Counted from the stretch's first letter, positions 17,214 through 26,614 are shown. The stretch: 64,000 bases of DNA from DASSUW01 sp963730535 (GCA_963730535.1 CAVSRU010000003.1:186001-250000), one strand, 5' to 3'. The notes: generated by a model not told the origin, from the letters alone. A program made the numbers and translations.

Positions 17214-18406
17214 GCGGGTACGCGGCGGTCCTGCGCGTGCCGCACGTGGCCGCGCTGATCGCGGCGACGCTGCTCGCCCGGTTCCCGATCGGGATCAACG
17301 CGCTGGCGATCATCCTCTACCTGCGGGCGGAGCGCGGCTCGTTCGCGGTCGCCGGAGCGGTGGCCGGAGCGCTGGCGGCGGGGAGCGGCGTCGGCGCGCC
17401 GATCCAGGGTCGGCTGGTGGATGCGTTCGGCCAGCGGCGCGTGCTCGTGCCGCTGGGGATCGTCCACGCGGGGGCTCTCGGTGCGCTGGTCGTCGGCACC
17501 GAGGCCGGGGCTCCCGCCGCGGCGCTGTTCGCCTGCGGGCTGCTGGCCGGCTTCGCGATCCCGCCGACGTCGTCGGTGCTGCGGTCGATGTGGCCGTCGC
17601 TGCTGCGCGAGCGGCCCGAGCTGCTCCAGCCGGCCTACGCGCTCGACTCGGTGCTGATCGAGCTGATCTTCGTGCTCGGCCCGCTGCTGACGGCCGCGGT
17701 GGCCACGGTGCTCGAGCCGCAGGCTGCGCTCGTGGTCTCGGCGGCCAGCGTGGTCGTCGGCACGGTCGCCTTCACGGCGCTCCCGCCGTCGCGGGCCATG
17801 CGCCCGGACCCGCATCGCCCCCGGGCCGGCGCCCTCGGCGCGCTCGCCTCGCCGGGTGTGCGCACGCTGGTGCTGACGTCGCTGCCCGCGGGCGTCGCGA
17901 TCGGTATCTGCGAGGTCGCGCTCCCCGCGTTCGGCGACGCCTACGGCGCGGCGGCCACCGCCGGCATCCTGCTCGCCGTGTGGTCGCTCGGCAGCGCCGC
18001 CGGCGGCCTCGTCTACGGCGCGTTGCCGAACCGCCCGCCGCTCGACCGCGTCCACCTGGCGGTCGCCGCGCTGCTCCCGCTCGGCCTGCTCCCGCTCGCC
18101 GCCGCGCCCTCCGTCGCGGTGATGGCGCTCCTCGTCATCCCCGCCGGGATGTTCATCGCGCCGCTGCTCGCCACGCGCAACGAGCTCGTCGGCTGGGTCG
18201 CGCCCGAGGGCTCGCGCACCGAGGCCTACACGTGGCCGGTGACCGCGTTCGTGGGCGGGATCGCCGTCGGCTCCGCGGTCGCGGGCGCGATCGTCGAGGC
18301 CGCGAGCTGGCGCACCGCGTTCGTGGTCGCGGGCGCGGTGGCGGCGGTCGGCACGGTGGTCGCCGTGGCGCGGCGGGGGACGATCGTGGATGCGGCGGCG
18401 GTGTGA
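17210..18406 (+). CDS. MFS transporter
   Basis: 398 residues with twelve predicted hydrophobic helices. The cytoplasmic loop after helix 2 reads GRLVDAFGQRRVL, a variant of MFS motif A. GPLLTAAVATV, LASPGVRTLVL at the start of the second half, and EGSRTEAYTWPVTAFVGGIA are typical of a broad actinobacterial MFS group annotated as putative exporters. The GTG start at 17210 overlaps the glycosylase stop by 4 bp, placing it third in the TetR-UDG-MFS operon. The TetR protein may regulate it. Palindromic element 3 begins 4 nt after its stop codon. Confidence 0.87.
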   Translation: MSGYAAVLRVPHVAALIAATLLARFPIGINALAIILYLRAERGSFAVAGAVAGALAAGSGVGAPIQGRLVDAFGQRRVLVPLGIVHAGALGALVVGTEAGAPAAALFACGLLAGFAIPPTSSVLRSMWPSLLRERPELLQPAYALDSVLIELIFVLGPLLTAAVATVLEPQAALVVSAASVVVGTVAFTALPPSRAMRPDPHRPRAGALGALASPGVRTLVLTSLPAGVAIGICEVALPAFGDAYGAAATAGILLAVWSLGSAAGGLVYGALPNRPPLDRVHLAVAALLPLGLLPLAAAPSVAVMALLVIPAGMFIAPLLATRNELVGWVAPEGSRTEAYTWPVTAFVGGIAVGSAVAGAIVEAASWRTAFVVAGAVAAVGTVVAVARRGTIVDAAAV

Positions 18407-18410
18407 AGCG

Positions 18411-18600
18411 GAACGTCAACGGCGGCTGGGTAGGGAGAGTGAGGGAGCCGGCGTGGTCGGCGAGAGCCCGAACTATCCCCGATTAGCCCCGGATTCCGGG
18501 GCTAACCCGACACAGTTCGGGATCGCTCACCAAACCGAGCCTGATTTCCCCGCACGAGGGGTGGCTCCCAGCCTCCCTACCCAGCCGCAGTTGACGTTCG
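18411..18600. repeat. Palindromic intergenic element 3 (type A arms)
   Basis: Left arm 18411-18438 and right arm 18572-18600 are inverted copies of the shared arm, matching over about 28 bp. An inner GGGAGCC/GGCTCCC pair extends the stem, as also seen in element 1. The core holds a strong nested hairpin. CCCGAACT (18467-18474) pairs with AGTTCGGG (18514-18521), and inside it TTAGCCCCGG (18483-18492) pairs perfectly with CCGGGGCTAA (18496-18505) around a 3-nt loop. A smaller CCCC/GGGG hairpin follows. Unlike elements 1, 2 and 5, this copy lies between two genes pointing the same way (MFS and lhr), so it is downstream of one gene and upstream of the other. Confidence 0.85.
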
Positions 18601-18656
18601 CCAAGAGTGCGGGCAGCACGACCTCTCGCGACCGGCCCGCTCGTACCCTGTGATAG

Positions 18657-21600
18657 GTGCCACTTTCGGCCTTCACTCCTCAGGTTCGTGAGTGGTTCAA
18701 CCGCGCCTTCGACGCCCCGACACCGGCCCAGGCGCAGGCCTGGCCGGCGATCGCCACCGGCGAGCACACGCTGATCTCCGCGCCTACCGGGTCGGGCAAG
18801 ACGCTGGCCGCGTTCCTGTGGGCGCTGGACCGCCTCGTCAAGGAGCCGACCGCCGACCGCACCCGGCTCGTCTACGTCTCGCCGCTGAAGGCGCTCTCGT
18901 ATGACGTCGAGAAGAACCTGCGGGCGCCGATCAGAGGCATCGGCGCCGACGTGAAGGTCGCGATCCGCACCGGCGACACGCCGCAGAAGGACCGGCGCGA
19001 CATGGTCCGCCACCCGCCGGACATCCTCATCACGACTCCCGAGTCGCTGTACCTGATGCTCACCAGCCAGGCGGTCAAGATCTTCGACGGCACCGAGCAG
19101 GTGATCGTGGACGAGATCCACGCCGTCGCGCAGACCAAGCGCGGCGCCCACCTCGCGCTCACGCTCGAGCGGCTCGCGGAGGCCGCCGGGCACGACGTCC
19201 AGCGCATCGGGCTCTCGGCCACCCAGAACCCGCTCGAGGAGGTCGGCCGCTTCCTGGTCGGCCCCAAGCGGAAGTGCACGATCGTCGACACCGGCGTGCG
19301 CAAGCCGCTCGACCTCCAGATCCACGTGCCGGTCGAGTCGATGGTCGAGCCCGACAGCGACGTCGTGCTCGACCCCTTCGAGGGCACCGGCCAGGAGGCC
19401 ACGCGCAAGTCGATCTGGCCGGCGATCTACCCCAAGCTGCTCGAGCTCGTCAAGCAGCACCGCTCGACGCTGATCTTCGTCAACAACCGCCGCGGCGCCG
19501 AGCGCCTCGCGCTCCGGCTCAACGAGCTTGCGGAGGAGGACATCGCCCGCGCACACCACGGCTCGCTGGCCCGCGAGGAGCGGCTCGTCGTCGAGGACAT
19601 GCTCAAGGCGGGCGAGCTGCCGTGCCTGGTCGCGACCTCGAGCCTCGAGCTCGGCATCGACATGGGCGCCGTCGACCTCGTGCTCCAGGTCGAGTCGCCG
19701 AAGTCGGTGACCGCCGGGCTCCAGCGGATCGGCCGTTCCGGCCACAACGTCGGCGACACCAGCAAGGGCCGCATCTTCCCCAAGTTCCGCGCCGACCTGC
19801 TCGAGTGCGCGGTCGTCGCCCAGCGCATGCGCAACGGCGAGATCGAGACCACCGTCGTCCCCCGCAACCCGCTCGACGTGCTCGCCCAGCAGATCGTCGC
19901 CATGGCCGCGGCGGCCGGTGACGACGGCCTCGGCGTCGACGCCCTGCACGCGCTCGCCACCCGCACGCACACCTATGCCGAGCTCTCCCGCCCGCAGCTC
20001 GAGAACGTGCTCGACATGCTCGACGGGCGCTACCCGTCGGAGGAGTTCGGCGAGCTGCGCGCCCGCATCGTGTGGGACCGCGTGGCCGGCACGATCCGAG
20101 CCCGCAAGGGCGCCCGCGCGCTCGCGATCACCAACGCCGGCACGATCCCGGACCGCGGGCTGTTCTCCGTCAACCTCCCCGACGGCCGCCGCGTCGGCGA
20201 GCTCGACGAGGAGATGGTCTACGAGGCGCGCCCCGGGCAGACGTTCCTGCTCGGCGCCTCGAGCTGGCGGATCGAGGAGATCACGCGCGACCGCGTGATC
20301 GTCACCCCCGCGCCCGGCGTGCCCGCCGCGGTGCCGTTCTGGAAGGGCGACAGCCTCGGCCGGCCGCGCGAGCTCGGCGAGGCGATCGGCGCCTTCGCGC
20401 GCTGGGCCGTCGACCAGGAGCCGGCGTCGCTCCAGGACGAGTACCACCTCGACCCGCTCGCCGCCAACAACCTCGTCGAGTTCCTGCGCGAGCAGCAGTC
20501 CGCCACCCGCGTCGTGCCCAGCGACCGCACCGTGGTGATCGAGCGCTTCCGGGACGAGATCGGCGACTGGCGGCTGTGCATCCTCTCTCCCTACGGCGGC
20601 CGCGTGCATGCCGCCTGGGGCCTCGCGATGAGCGCGCGCATCCGCGAGCAGTACGGCCTCGAATCCGACGCCATCTGGTCCGACGACGGGATCATCGTCC
20701 ACCTTCCCGACGCCGACGAGCCGCCTGGCGCGGAGCTGGTGATGATCGAGCCGGACGAGCTCGAGGACCTCGTGGTCGGCGAGCTGGGCGGCTCCGCGCT
20801 GTTCGGCGCGCGCTTCCGCGAGAACGCCGGCCGCGCGCTGCTGATCCCGCGCGCGTACCCGGGCCGCCGCACGCCGCTGTGGCAGCAGCGGCTCAAGAGC
20901 CAGTCGCTGCTCGAGGTCGCCAAGCGCTACGCCCAGTTCCCGATCGTGCTCGAGACGTACCGCGAGTGTCTGCGCGACGTGCTCGACGTCCCCGGTCTGG
21001 AGGCGCTGCTGCGTTCCTTGCACTCGCGCGAGCTGAGCCTGGTCGAGGTCGAGACCCCGACCGCTTCCCCGTTCGCCTCCTCGCTGCTGTTCGACTACGT
21101 CGCCACGTACATGTACGAGGGCGACACGCCGAACGCGGAGCGCCGCGCGGCCGCCCTCGCGCTCGACCGCGACCTGCTCCGGGAGCTGCTCGGCCAGGAG
21201 GAGCTGCGCGACCTGATCGACCCGGCCGCGCTCGAGCAGGTCGAGGCGGACCTCCAGCGGATCTCCGAGCGCACGCGCGCCGACAGCCTCGACGCCATGC
21301 ACGACGTGCTGCGCCGCGTCGGCGATCTCACGCTCGACGAGGCGCGCCTGCGCGGCGACGACGCAGACACCTGGCTCGAGCAGCTCGCCACCGAGCGCCG
21401 CGCCGTTACCCTGCGCGTCGGCGGGGAGCCGCGCTGGATCGCCGCCGAGGACGCCGGCCTCTACCGCGACGCGCTCGGCTCGGTGCCGCCGTCCGGCCTC
21501 CCCGAGGTGTTCGTCGAGGACGTGCCGGACGCCATGGAGCGCCTCGTGCGGCGCTTCGCCCGCACGCACGGGCCGTTCGAGAGCGACGTGCTGAAGGCCC

Positions 21601-23015
21601 GCTACGGGCTCGACCTCACGCCCGTGCTGGCCGGCCTCGAGCGCGCCGGCGAGCTGGTGCGCGGCGAGCTGCGGCCGGGCGGAACGCGGCGCGAGTGGTG
21701 CGACCCCGAGGTGCTGCGGCGGCTGCGGCGCGCCTCGCTGGCCGCGCTGCGCAAGGAGATCGAGCCGGCCGACCAGCGCGCTCTCGGGCGCTTCATGCCG
21801 AGCTGGCAGGGCATCGACCGCCACCCGCCGTCGGGGGCCGGCATCGACCGCCTGCGCGACGTGCTCGTGCCGCTCCAGGGCCTCGCCCTGCCGGTCGACG
21901 TTTGGGAGCGCGACGTGCTGCCGCGCCGCGTCGGCGCCTACTCGCCCTCGTGGCTCGACCAGCTGTGCGCGTCCGGTGAGGTCGTGTGGGTCGGCGCGGG
22001 ATCGATCGGCCGCAACTCCGGCCGGGTCGCGCTCTACTTCCGCGAGGACGCCGCGCTGCTCGGCGCGCCGCCGGCGCCGGCGGCTATATCCGGCGAAGCC
22101 GGAGGCGGCGTGCACGACGCGCTGCGCGCGCGGCTGGCGGCGGGCGCCTGCTTCTTCACCGACCTCCTGACGGAGGTCCCGGGGGTTCCGACCGAGGAGC
22201 TGGTCGAGGCGCTGTGGGACCTCGTGTGGGCGGGCGAGGTGACCAACGACGCCTGGGCGCCCCTGCGCTCTCCCAAGCTGACCGCGGCCGCGCCTTGGTC
22301 GCAGAAGGCACGCGCGGATCGCCGCCGCTCGTTCTCGGCCCGCCGGCGCGGCGCACAGCCCACCGTGCAAGGCCGCTGGTCGCTGACCGAGGCGCTGTTC
22401 AAGAGCGACGATCCGGCCGCCCGCCGCCGCGCCCAGGCCGAGCTGCTGCTCGAGCGCTACGGGATCGTGACCCGCGAGCAGGTGCTGGCCGAGGGGATCC
22501 CGGGCGGGTTCTCCTCGCTCTATGACTCGCTGGCCGCGCTCGAGACGATCGGGGTCGCCCGCCGCGGGTACTTCATCGAGGGCCTCGGCGGCGCGCAGTT
22601 CGCCCTCCCCGGCGCGGTCGAGCGGCTGCGCTCGCAGCGCGACGACGACGAGGCGCCGCCGGTCGTGCTCGCCGCCACCGACCCGGCGCAGCCGTACGGC
22701 GCCGTGCTGAAGTGGCCGAAGACCGAGAACCGCACGCCGCAGCGGGTGGCGGGCGCATACGTGGTGCTCGCCGGGTCCGAGCCGGTGCTCTACGTCGAGC
22801 GCGGCGGCCGCGGCCTCCAGTTCCTCGTCGGCGGCGACGACCCGCGCGTGGCGCCGAGCCTCGACGCGCTCGTGGACGCCGTGCAGCGAGGCCGCGTGCG
22901 GCGCCTCGCCGTCGAGCGCGTGAACGGCGAGCCGGTGGTCGGGTCGCCCTACGAGACCGGGCTGCTCGAGCTCGGCTTCCGCGCCGGGCCGCGGAAGCTC
23001 ACGCTCACCGCCTGA
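18657..23015 (+). CDS. lhr: Lhr-type large superfamily-2 DNA helicase
   Basis: 1452 residues, the normal size for full-length Lhr. The Q-motif-like PTPAQAQAWPAI precedes Walker A APTGSGKT at 42-49, the DEIH box is at 152-155, LSATQNP is motif III, and QRIGRSGHN is motif VI near 365. After the two RecA domains come a winged helix and the long Lhr beta-barrel and C-terminal regions (WGLAMSARI near 655). Lhr unwinds 3'-tailed DNA and RNA:DNA hybrids and, in Actinobacteria, belongs to the DNA-damage response. The GTG at 18657 fits the reading frame. The 3' end overlaps the convergent GGDEF-EAL gene by 67 bp. Confidence 0.93.
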   Translation: MPLSAFTPQVREWFNRAFDAPTPAQAQAWPAIATGEHTLISAPTGSGKTLAAFLWALDRLVKEPTADRTRLVYVSPLKALSYDVEKNLRAPIRGIGADVKVAIRTGDTPQKDRRDMVRHPPDILITTPESLYLMLTSQAVKIFDGTEQVIVDEIHAVAQTKRGAHLALTLERLAEAAGHDVQRIGLSATQNPLEEVGRFLVGPKRKCTIVDTGVRKPLDLQIHVPVESMVEPDSDVVLDPFEGTGQEATRKSIWPAIYPKLLELVKQHRSTLIFVNNRRGAERLALRLNELAEEDIARAHHGSLAREERLVVEDMLKAGELPCLVATSSLELGIDMGAVDLVLQVESPKSVTAGLQRIGRSGHNVGDTSKGRIFPKFRADLLECAVVAQRMRNGEIETTVVPRNPLDVLAQQIVAMAAAAGDDGLGVDALHALATRTHTYAELSRPQLENVLDMLDGRYPSEEFGELRARIVWDRVAGTIRARKGARALAITNAGTIPDRGLFSVNLPDGRRVGELDEEMVYEARPGQTFLLGASSWRIEEITRDRVIVTPAPGVPAAVPFWKGDSLGRPRELGEAIGAFARWAVDQEPASLQDEYHLDPLAANNLVEFLREQQSATRVVPSDRTVVIERFRDEIGDWRLCILSPYGGRVHAAWGLAMSARIREQYGLESDAIWSDDGIIVHLPDADEPPGAELVMIEPDELEDLVVGELGGSALFGARFRENAGRALLIPRAYPGRRTPLWQQRLKSQSLLEVAKRYAQFPIVLETYRECLRDVLDVPGLEALLRSLHSRELSLVEVETPTASPFASSLLFDYVATYMYEGDTPNAERRAAALALDRDLLRELLGQEELRDLIDPAALEQVEADLQRISERTRADSLDAMHDVLRRVGDLTLDEARLRGDDADTWLEQLATERRAVTLRVGGEPRWIAAEDAGLYRDALGSVPPSGLPEVFVEDVPDAMERLVRRFARTHGPFESDVLKARYGLDLTPVLAGLERAGELVRGELRPGGTRREWCDPEVLRRLRRASLAALRKEIEPADQRALGRFMPSWQGIDRHPPSGAGIDRLRDVLVPLQGLALPVDVWERDVLPRRVGAYSPSWLDQLCASGEVVWVGAGSIGRNSGRVALYFREDAALLGAPPAPAAISGEAGGGVHDALRARLAAGACFFTDLLTEVPGVPTEELVEALWDLVWAGEVTNDAWAPLRSPKLTAAAPWSQKARADRRRSFSARRRGAQPTVQGRWSLTEALFKSDDPAARRRAQAELLLERYGIVTREQVLAEGIPGGFSSLYDSLAALETIGVARRGYFIEGLGGAQFALPGAVERLRSQRDDDEAPPVVLAATDPAQPYGAVLKWPKTENRTPQRVAGAYVVLAGSEPVLYVERGGRGLQFLVGGDDPRVAPSLDALVDAVQRGRVRRLAVERVNGEPVVGSPYETGLLELGFRAGPRKLTLTA

Positions 23016-24919
23016 CCGCCGATCCACGAGAACAGCGCCTCGGGCGTCAGCGGGCGGGAGACGTGGAAGCCCTGCGCCGTGTCACAGCTGAGGTCGGCGA
23101 GCCCGCGCATGATCTCGGCGCTCTCCACTCCCTCGGCGACCACGGCCAGCCCGAGGTTGCGCGCGAGGTCGATCGTGGAGCGCACGATGACGGCATCGTT
23201 CTCGTCCTCGGCCATGCCGGCCACGAACGAGCGGTCGATCTTGACCTCGTCGAGCGGCAGCCGCTTGAGGTAGGCGAGCGAAGAGTGGCCGGTCCCGAAG
23301 TCGTCGAGCGAGAGCCGCACGCCGAGCGTCCGCAGCCTCGCCAGCACCTCGGTGGCGCGCACCGGGTCGGCCATCACGGTGTGCTCGGAGATCTCGCACT
23401 CGAGGCGGTCGCCGCTCACCCCGTGCTTCGCGAGCAGGTCGGCCACGCGCTCGGGCAGCGTCAGGTCGACGATGTTCGCCGCGGCGAGGTTGACGGCGAT
23501 CGGGAGGTCGACGCCGGCGTCGCGCCAGGCACGTTGCTGGGCGAGCGCGGTGTCGACGACCCAGCGCGTGAGGTCGGCGACCGCGCCGGTGCGCTCGGCC
23601 AGCGGCACGAACTCGTCGGGCGGGAGCAGCCCGCGCGTGGGGTGCTCCCAGCGCACCAGAGCCTCGACGCCGGTGACCGCGCCCGACGCGAGGTCGACCT
23701 TGGGCTGATAGTGCAGGACGAGCTCGTCTTGCTCGAGCGCGCGCCGCAGCTCCGCGAGCAGGCCGAGCCGATCCTCGGAGTACGGGTCGCGATCCTCCGT
23801 GTAGGTGGCGATGCCGTGGCCCCCGCGCTTGGCGTCGTACATCGCGACATCCGCGCGCTGGAGGAGCGCCCCGACCGTCGAGCCGTGCTCGGGATAGAGC
23901 GCGATGCCGACACTCGCCTCCAGCTCGACGGCGACGCCGCGGAGCGCGAACGGGCGGCGCAGCGCATCCTGGAGCCGGGTCGCGAGCTCGACGACGGCGC
24001 CGCGGTCCGGCAGCCCGTCGAGCAGGACCGCGAACTCGTCGCCGCCCAGCCGCGCGAGCGTGTCGCCGCGCCGCAGTGCCGCCTGCAGCCGGCCGGCCAC
24101 CTCGATCAGGAGCTCGTCGCCGTGGTCGTGCCCCAGCGTGTCGTTGACCTCCTTGAAGCGATCGAGGTCGATCAGCAGCATCGCGCCGAGCCCGTCGCCG
24201 CGGAACGCGCGCTCGGCGCGGCGGTGCAGCAGGGTGCGGTTGGGGAGGTCGGTGAGCGCATCGTGCAACGCCTGGTGGCTCAGCTGGCGCGATGCGCGGG
24301 CGACGATCCGGTAGAGCGCGCCGAACAGGAAGACGAGGCCGAGGGCGAGCAGGAGGAAGACCTGGAGGACGTCGGCGCGGATGGTCTTCGCCACCGGCTC
24401 GTAGGACAGGTAGAGCTCGAGCACGCCGGCCGGTTCGCCGCCGGGTGCGAGCCGGACCGGCATGTAGACCTCGAGCACGCGGGAGCCGCTGCCGTCGTCG
24501 TCGGTGCCGTTGTCGAGCTCGCTGACCGCCGTTCCCTCCAGCGCCGTGTAGACGTTGCCGCCGGCGAAGGCGTGACCGCCGATATTCGCGCGGTCGTCGG
24601 AATACACGAGGCGGCCCTCGCTGTTGAAGAGCTTGACCGTCTGGATCCCGGAGCCCTCGAAGAAGCGCTTGCCGACCAGGTTGTCGAGCTGTGTGAGGCG
24701 CTCGAGGGAGACGGGGTAGCGCAGATCGCCGTTGTCGAGGTGCGGCTGGAAGCCGAGCCGCGTGAGCATGTCCGCCTGCTGGACGGCGCGCTCCAGGGCA
24801 CGGTGCTCGAGCTGGCGCTTGAGGACGAGCCCGAGCGCGACGCCGAGCGCGGCGACGACGAGCAGTCCCATGACGGTGAACCGCCCGAGCAGGGAGACGC
24901 GCGTGAACCATGAGCGCAC
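22949..24919 (-). CDS. Membrane GGDEF-EAL cyclic-di-GMP protein
   Basis: 656 residues from the GTG at 24917-24919. A transmembrane helix at about 12-33 and a second at 187-207 bracket an extracytoplasmic sensor (VKLFNSEGRLVYSDD, a double-Cache-like strand pattern). A GGDEF domain follows with intact LGGDEF at 291-296. The EAL domain has EALVRW at 419-424, DDFGTGHSSL at 539-548 and EGVES near 597, so the phosphodiesterase residues I can check are present. The protein could make or degrade c-di-GMP in response to an external signal. It shares 67 bp of coding sequence, antisense, with the end of lhr. Confidence 0.93.
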   Translation of the reverse strand: MRSWFTRVSLLGRFTVMGLLVVAALGVALGLVLKRQLEHRALERAVQQADMLTRLGFQPHLDNGDLRYPVSLERLTQLDNLVGKRFFEGSGIQTVKLFNSEGRLVYSDDRANIGGHAFAGGNVYTALEGTAVSELDNGTDDDGSGSRVLEVYMPVRLAPGGEPAGVLELYLSYEPVAKTIRADVLQVFLLLALGLVFLFGALYRIVARASRQLSHQALHDALTDLPNRTLLHRRAERAFRGDGLGAMLLIDLDRFKEVNDTLGHDHGDELLIEVAGRLQAALRRGDTLARLGGDEFAVLLDGLPDRGAVVELATRLQDALRRPFALRGVAVELEASVGIALYPEHGSTVGALLQRADVAMYDAKRGGHGIATYTEDRDPYSEDRLGLLAELRRALEQDELVLHYQPKVDLASGAVTGVEALVRWEHPTRGLLPPDEFVPLAERTGAVADLTRWVVDTALAQQRAWRDAGVDLPIAVNLAAANIVDLTLPERVADLLAKHGVSGDRLECEISEHTVMADPVRATEVLARLRTLGVRLSLDDFGTGHSSLAYLKRLPLDEVKIDRSFVAGMAEDENDAVIVRSTIDLARNLGLAVVAEGVESAEIMRGLADLSCDTAQGFHVSRPLTPEALFSWIGGQAVSVSFRGPARKPSSSSPVS

Positions 24920-24971
24920 GAGCCGTTAATCGGCGCATGGACCGGTTCCCTGGACCCCTACTCTCAGCTAC

Positions 24972-25745
24972 ATGCCGGAAGGCGACACGATCCACTACGC
25001 CGCGCGCCGGATCGGCGCCGTGCTGGAGGGTCACGTACCCGACGAGATCGTGACCCCGCACCCGCGCTTCGGGCGCGATCGCTGGCCCGAGCGGCTCGCC
25101 GGTCGCGTCGTGCGGTCGGTCGACGCCCACGGCAAGCATCTCTTCCTGCGCTTCGAGGGCGGCCTCGTCATCCACTCCCACCTGCGGATGACCGGCGGCT
25201 GGCGGGTGCGTGAGACCGGCCGGCCCGTGCCGGGCAGCGCGTGGCTGGTGCTGCGCCGCGGCGAGCACGAGGTCGTGCAGCTCCGTGGTCCGGTGCTCGA
25301 GCTCATGACCGAGTCGCGCACGCGGTTCGACCAGCGGCTTGCCGGCCTGGGACCCGACATCCTCGCTCCCGAGCTCGACGAAGCGGCCTTCCTGCGTCGG
25401 CTCCGCCACGACGACCCGACGCGCCCGATCGGCGACGCGCTGCTCGACCAGCGGACGATCGCCGGCATCGGCAACCTGTGGAAGGTCGAAGGGTGCTTCG
25501 CCGCCGGCATCGACCCGTGGCGGCCGGTCGGTCGGGTGAGCGACGACGAGGCGCTGGCGATCGTGCGCGAGACGCGCCCGCGCATGCAGCGCTCCGCCGC
25601 CGACGGGATGCAGGACACGTGGCGGCGGATCTACGGAAGCGCGGGCCGCCCGTGCCCGCGCTGCGGACCGCCCGCGCTGATCAAGGCCCGCGGGCAGGGT
25701 GACGATAACCGGATCACGTTCTGGTGTCCGAACTGTCAACACTGA
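24972..25745 (+). CDS. nei: Fpg/Nei-family DNA glycosylase (endonuclease VIII-like)
   Basis: 257 residues. The mature N-terminus PEGDTIHYAA has the catalytic Pro2 and Glu3; PEGDT rather than PELPE assigns it to the Nei side of the family. The conserved Lys of HGKHLFLRF is near residue 55. IAGIGNLWKVEGCF is the helix-two-turn-helix region. The C-terminal zinc finger has CPRC and, 19 residues later, CPNC. The enzyme removes oxidised pyrimidines and nicks the abasic site. It overlaps the glycerophosphodiesterase gene by 22 bp, so the two are co-transcribed. Confidence 0.93.
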   Translation: MPEGDTIHYAARRIGAVLEGHVPDEIVTPHPRFGRDRWPERLAGRVVRSVDAHGKHLFLRFEGGLVIHSHLRMTGGWRVRETGRPVPGSAWLVLRRGEHEVVQLRGPVLELMTESRTRFDQRLAGLGPDILAPELDEAAFLRRLRHDDPTRPIGDALLDQRTIAGIGNLWKVEGCFAAGIDPWRPVGRVSDDEALAIVRETRPRMQRSAADGMQDTWRRIYGSAGRPCPRCGPPALIKARGQGDDNRITFWCPNCQH

Positions 25746-26437
25746 GGCGGATCGGCCACAAGGGGGCCGACCACATCGCGCCGGGGAACACCGCGGCCTC
25801 CTTCGACGCGGCGCTCGCCCACGGCGTCGACATGATCGAGTTCGACGTCCTGCCGGAGGACTGGCGGCGGCCGACGGAGGGCCGGCTCCTGCTCACGCAC
25901 GACTACGAGCACGACCTCTCGGCGGCCCTGACGCTCGAGGAGGGGCTCGCGCACCTCGCGTCGACGCCGTTCACCGGCGTCGAGCTCGACGTGGACCTCA
26001 AGATCCCCGGCTACGAGGAGCGCGTGGTGGAGGCGCTGCGCGCGCACGACCTGGTCGGACGCACGCTGGTGTCCACCCAGTACATGCGCTCCCTGGTGAA
26101 GGTACGCGCGCTCGAGCCGCGACTGCGGCTCGGCTGGTCGGTCCCGCGCGTGAAGCGCGACTATGCCGCGTCGCCGCTGTGGGCGGTTCCGGCATGGGCG
26201 CTCCTGCTCCGCATGCGCCGGCGGCTCCCTCCCCTCGCCCGCGCGCACATCGAGGCCGGCCGCTGCGACGCCGTGATGTCGCACTGGCGGCTCGTCACCG
26301 CACGGCTCGTGCGCACCGTGGGCGAGGCCGGCGGCGAGCTGTACGTGTGGACGGTCGACGACGCCGCGCGCATCCGCCGGCTCGAGGCGATGGGGGTCAC
26401 CGGCGTGATCACCAACGACCCCCGCCTGTTCGGCTAG
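25724..26437 (+). CDS. Glycerophosphodiester phosphodiesterase
   Basis: 237 residues starting at the GTG 25724 inside the end of nei. RIGHKGADHIAPGNTAASF carries the first catalytic histidine, MIEFDV the metal-binding Glu-Asp and LLLTHDYEH the second histidine; YVWTVDD and GVITNDPRL close the TIM barrel. This is the GDPD/UgpQ family, which hydrolyses glycerophosphodiesters from phospholipid turnover to glycerol-3-phosphate and an alcohol. No signal peptide is seen, so it is cytoplasmic. Palindromic element 4 begins 3 nt after the stop. Confidence 0.92.
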   Translation: MSELSTLRRIGHKGADHIAPGNTAASFDAALAHGVDMIEFDVLPEDWRRPTEGRLLLTHDYEHDLSAALTLEEGLAHLASTPFTGVELDVDLKIPGYEERVVEALRAHDLVGRTLVSTQYMRSLVKVRALEPRLRLGWSVPRVKRDYAASPLWAVPAWALLLRMRRRLPPLARAHIEAGRCDAVMSHWRLVTARLVRTVGEAGGELYVWTVDDAARIRRLEAMGVTGVITNDPRLFG

Positions 26438-26440
26438 GGA

Positions 26441-26549
26441 CGAACTTCGGCATTGAAGGGAGCACGAATCGCGGCGCGTGCTCACTTGACGTCGCTATTC
26501 GGCGTCAAGTCGACACTCAGCCTCCGCGCCTCCCTCAATGCGGGTGTTC
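26441..26549. repeat. Palindromic intergenic element 4 (short, type B arms)
   Basis: Left arm 26441-26462 and right arm 26529-26549 are inverted copies in which GCATTGA, then GGGAG, replace the CTGGGTAGGGAG of type A; the outer GAAC is kept. The short core has a hairpin ACTTGACG (26484-26491) / CGTCAAGT (26503-26510) capped by CG-CTATT-CG. The same capped loop with a different stem occurs in element 5. Immediately after the right arm, CCCGCGCACC (26554-26563) and GGTGCGGG (26568-26575) form another GC-rich stem. The element starts 3 nt after the glycerophosphodiesterase stop and ends about 65 nt before the sigma-factor gene, so it sits in that gene's leader or promoter region. Confidence 0.7.
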
Positions 26550-26614
26550 CGGACCCGCGCACCCTCCGGTGCGGGAGTTCCGTGATGAAGTGCTGATCCC
26601 CGCGTAGTAGCTGC

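Noticed and set aside
18483..23027. 1500-codon open frame antisense to lhr
   Set aside because: Mirror frame of a real helicase gene; composition shows leucine/arginine-rich junk and no domain.
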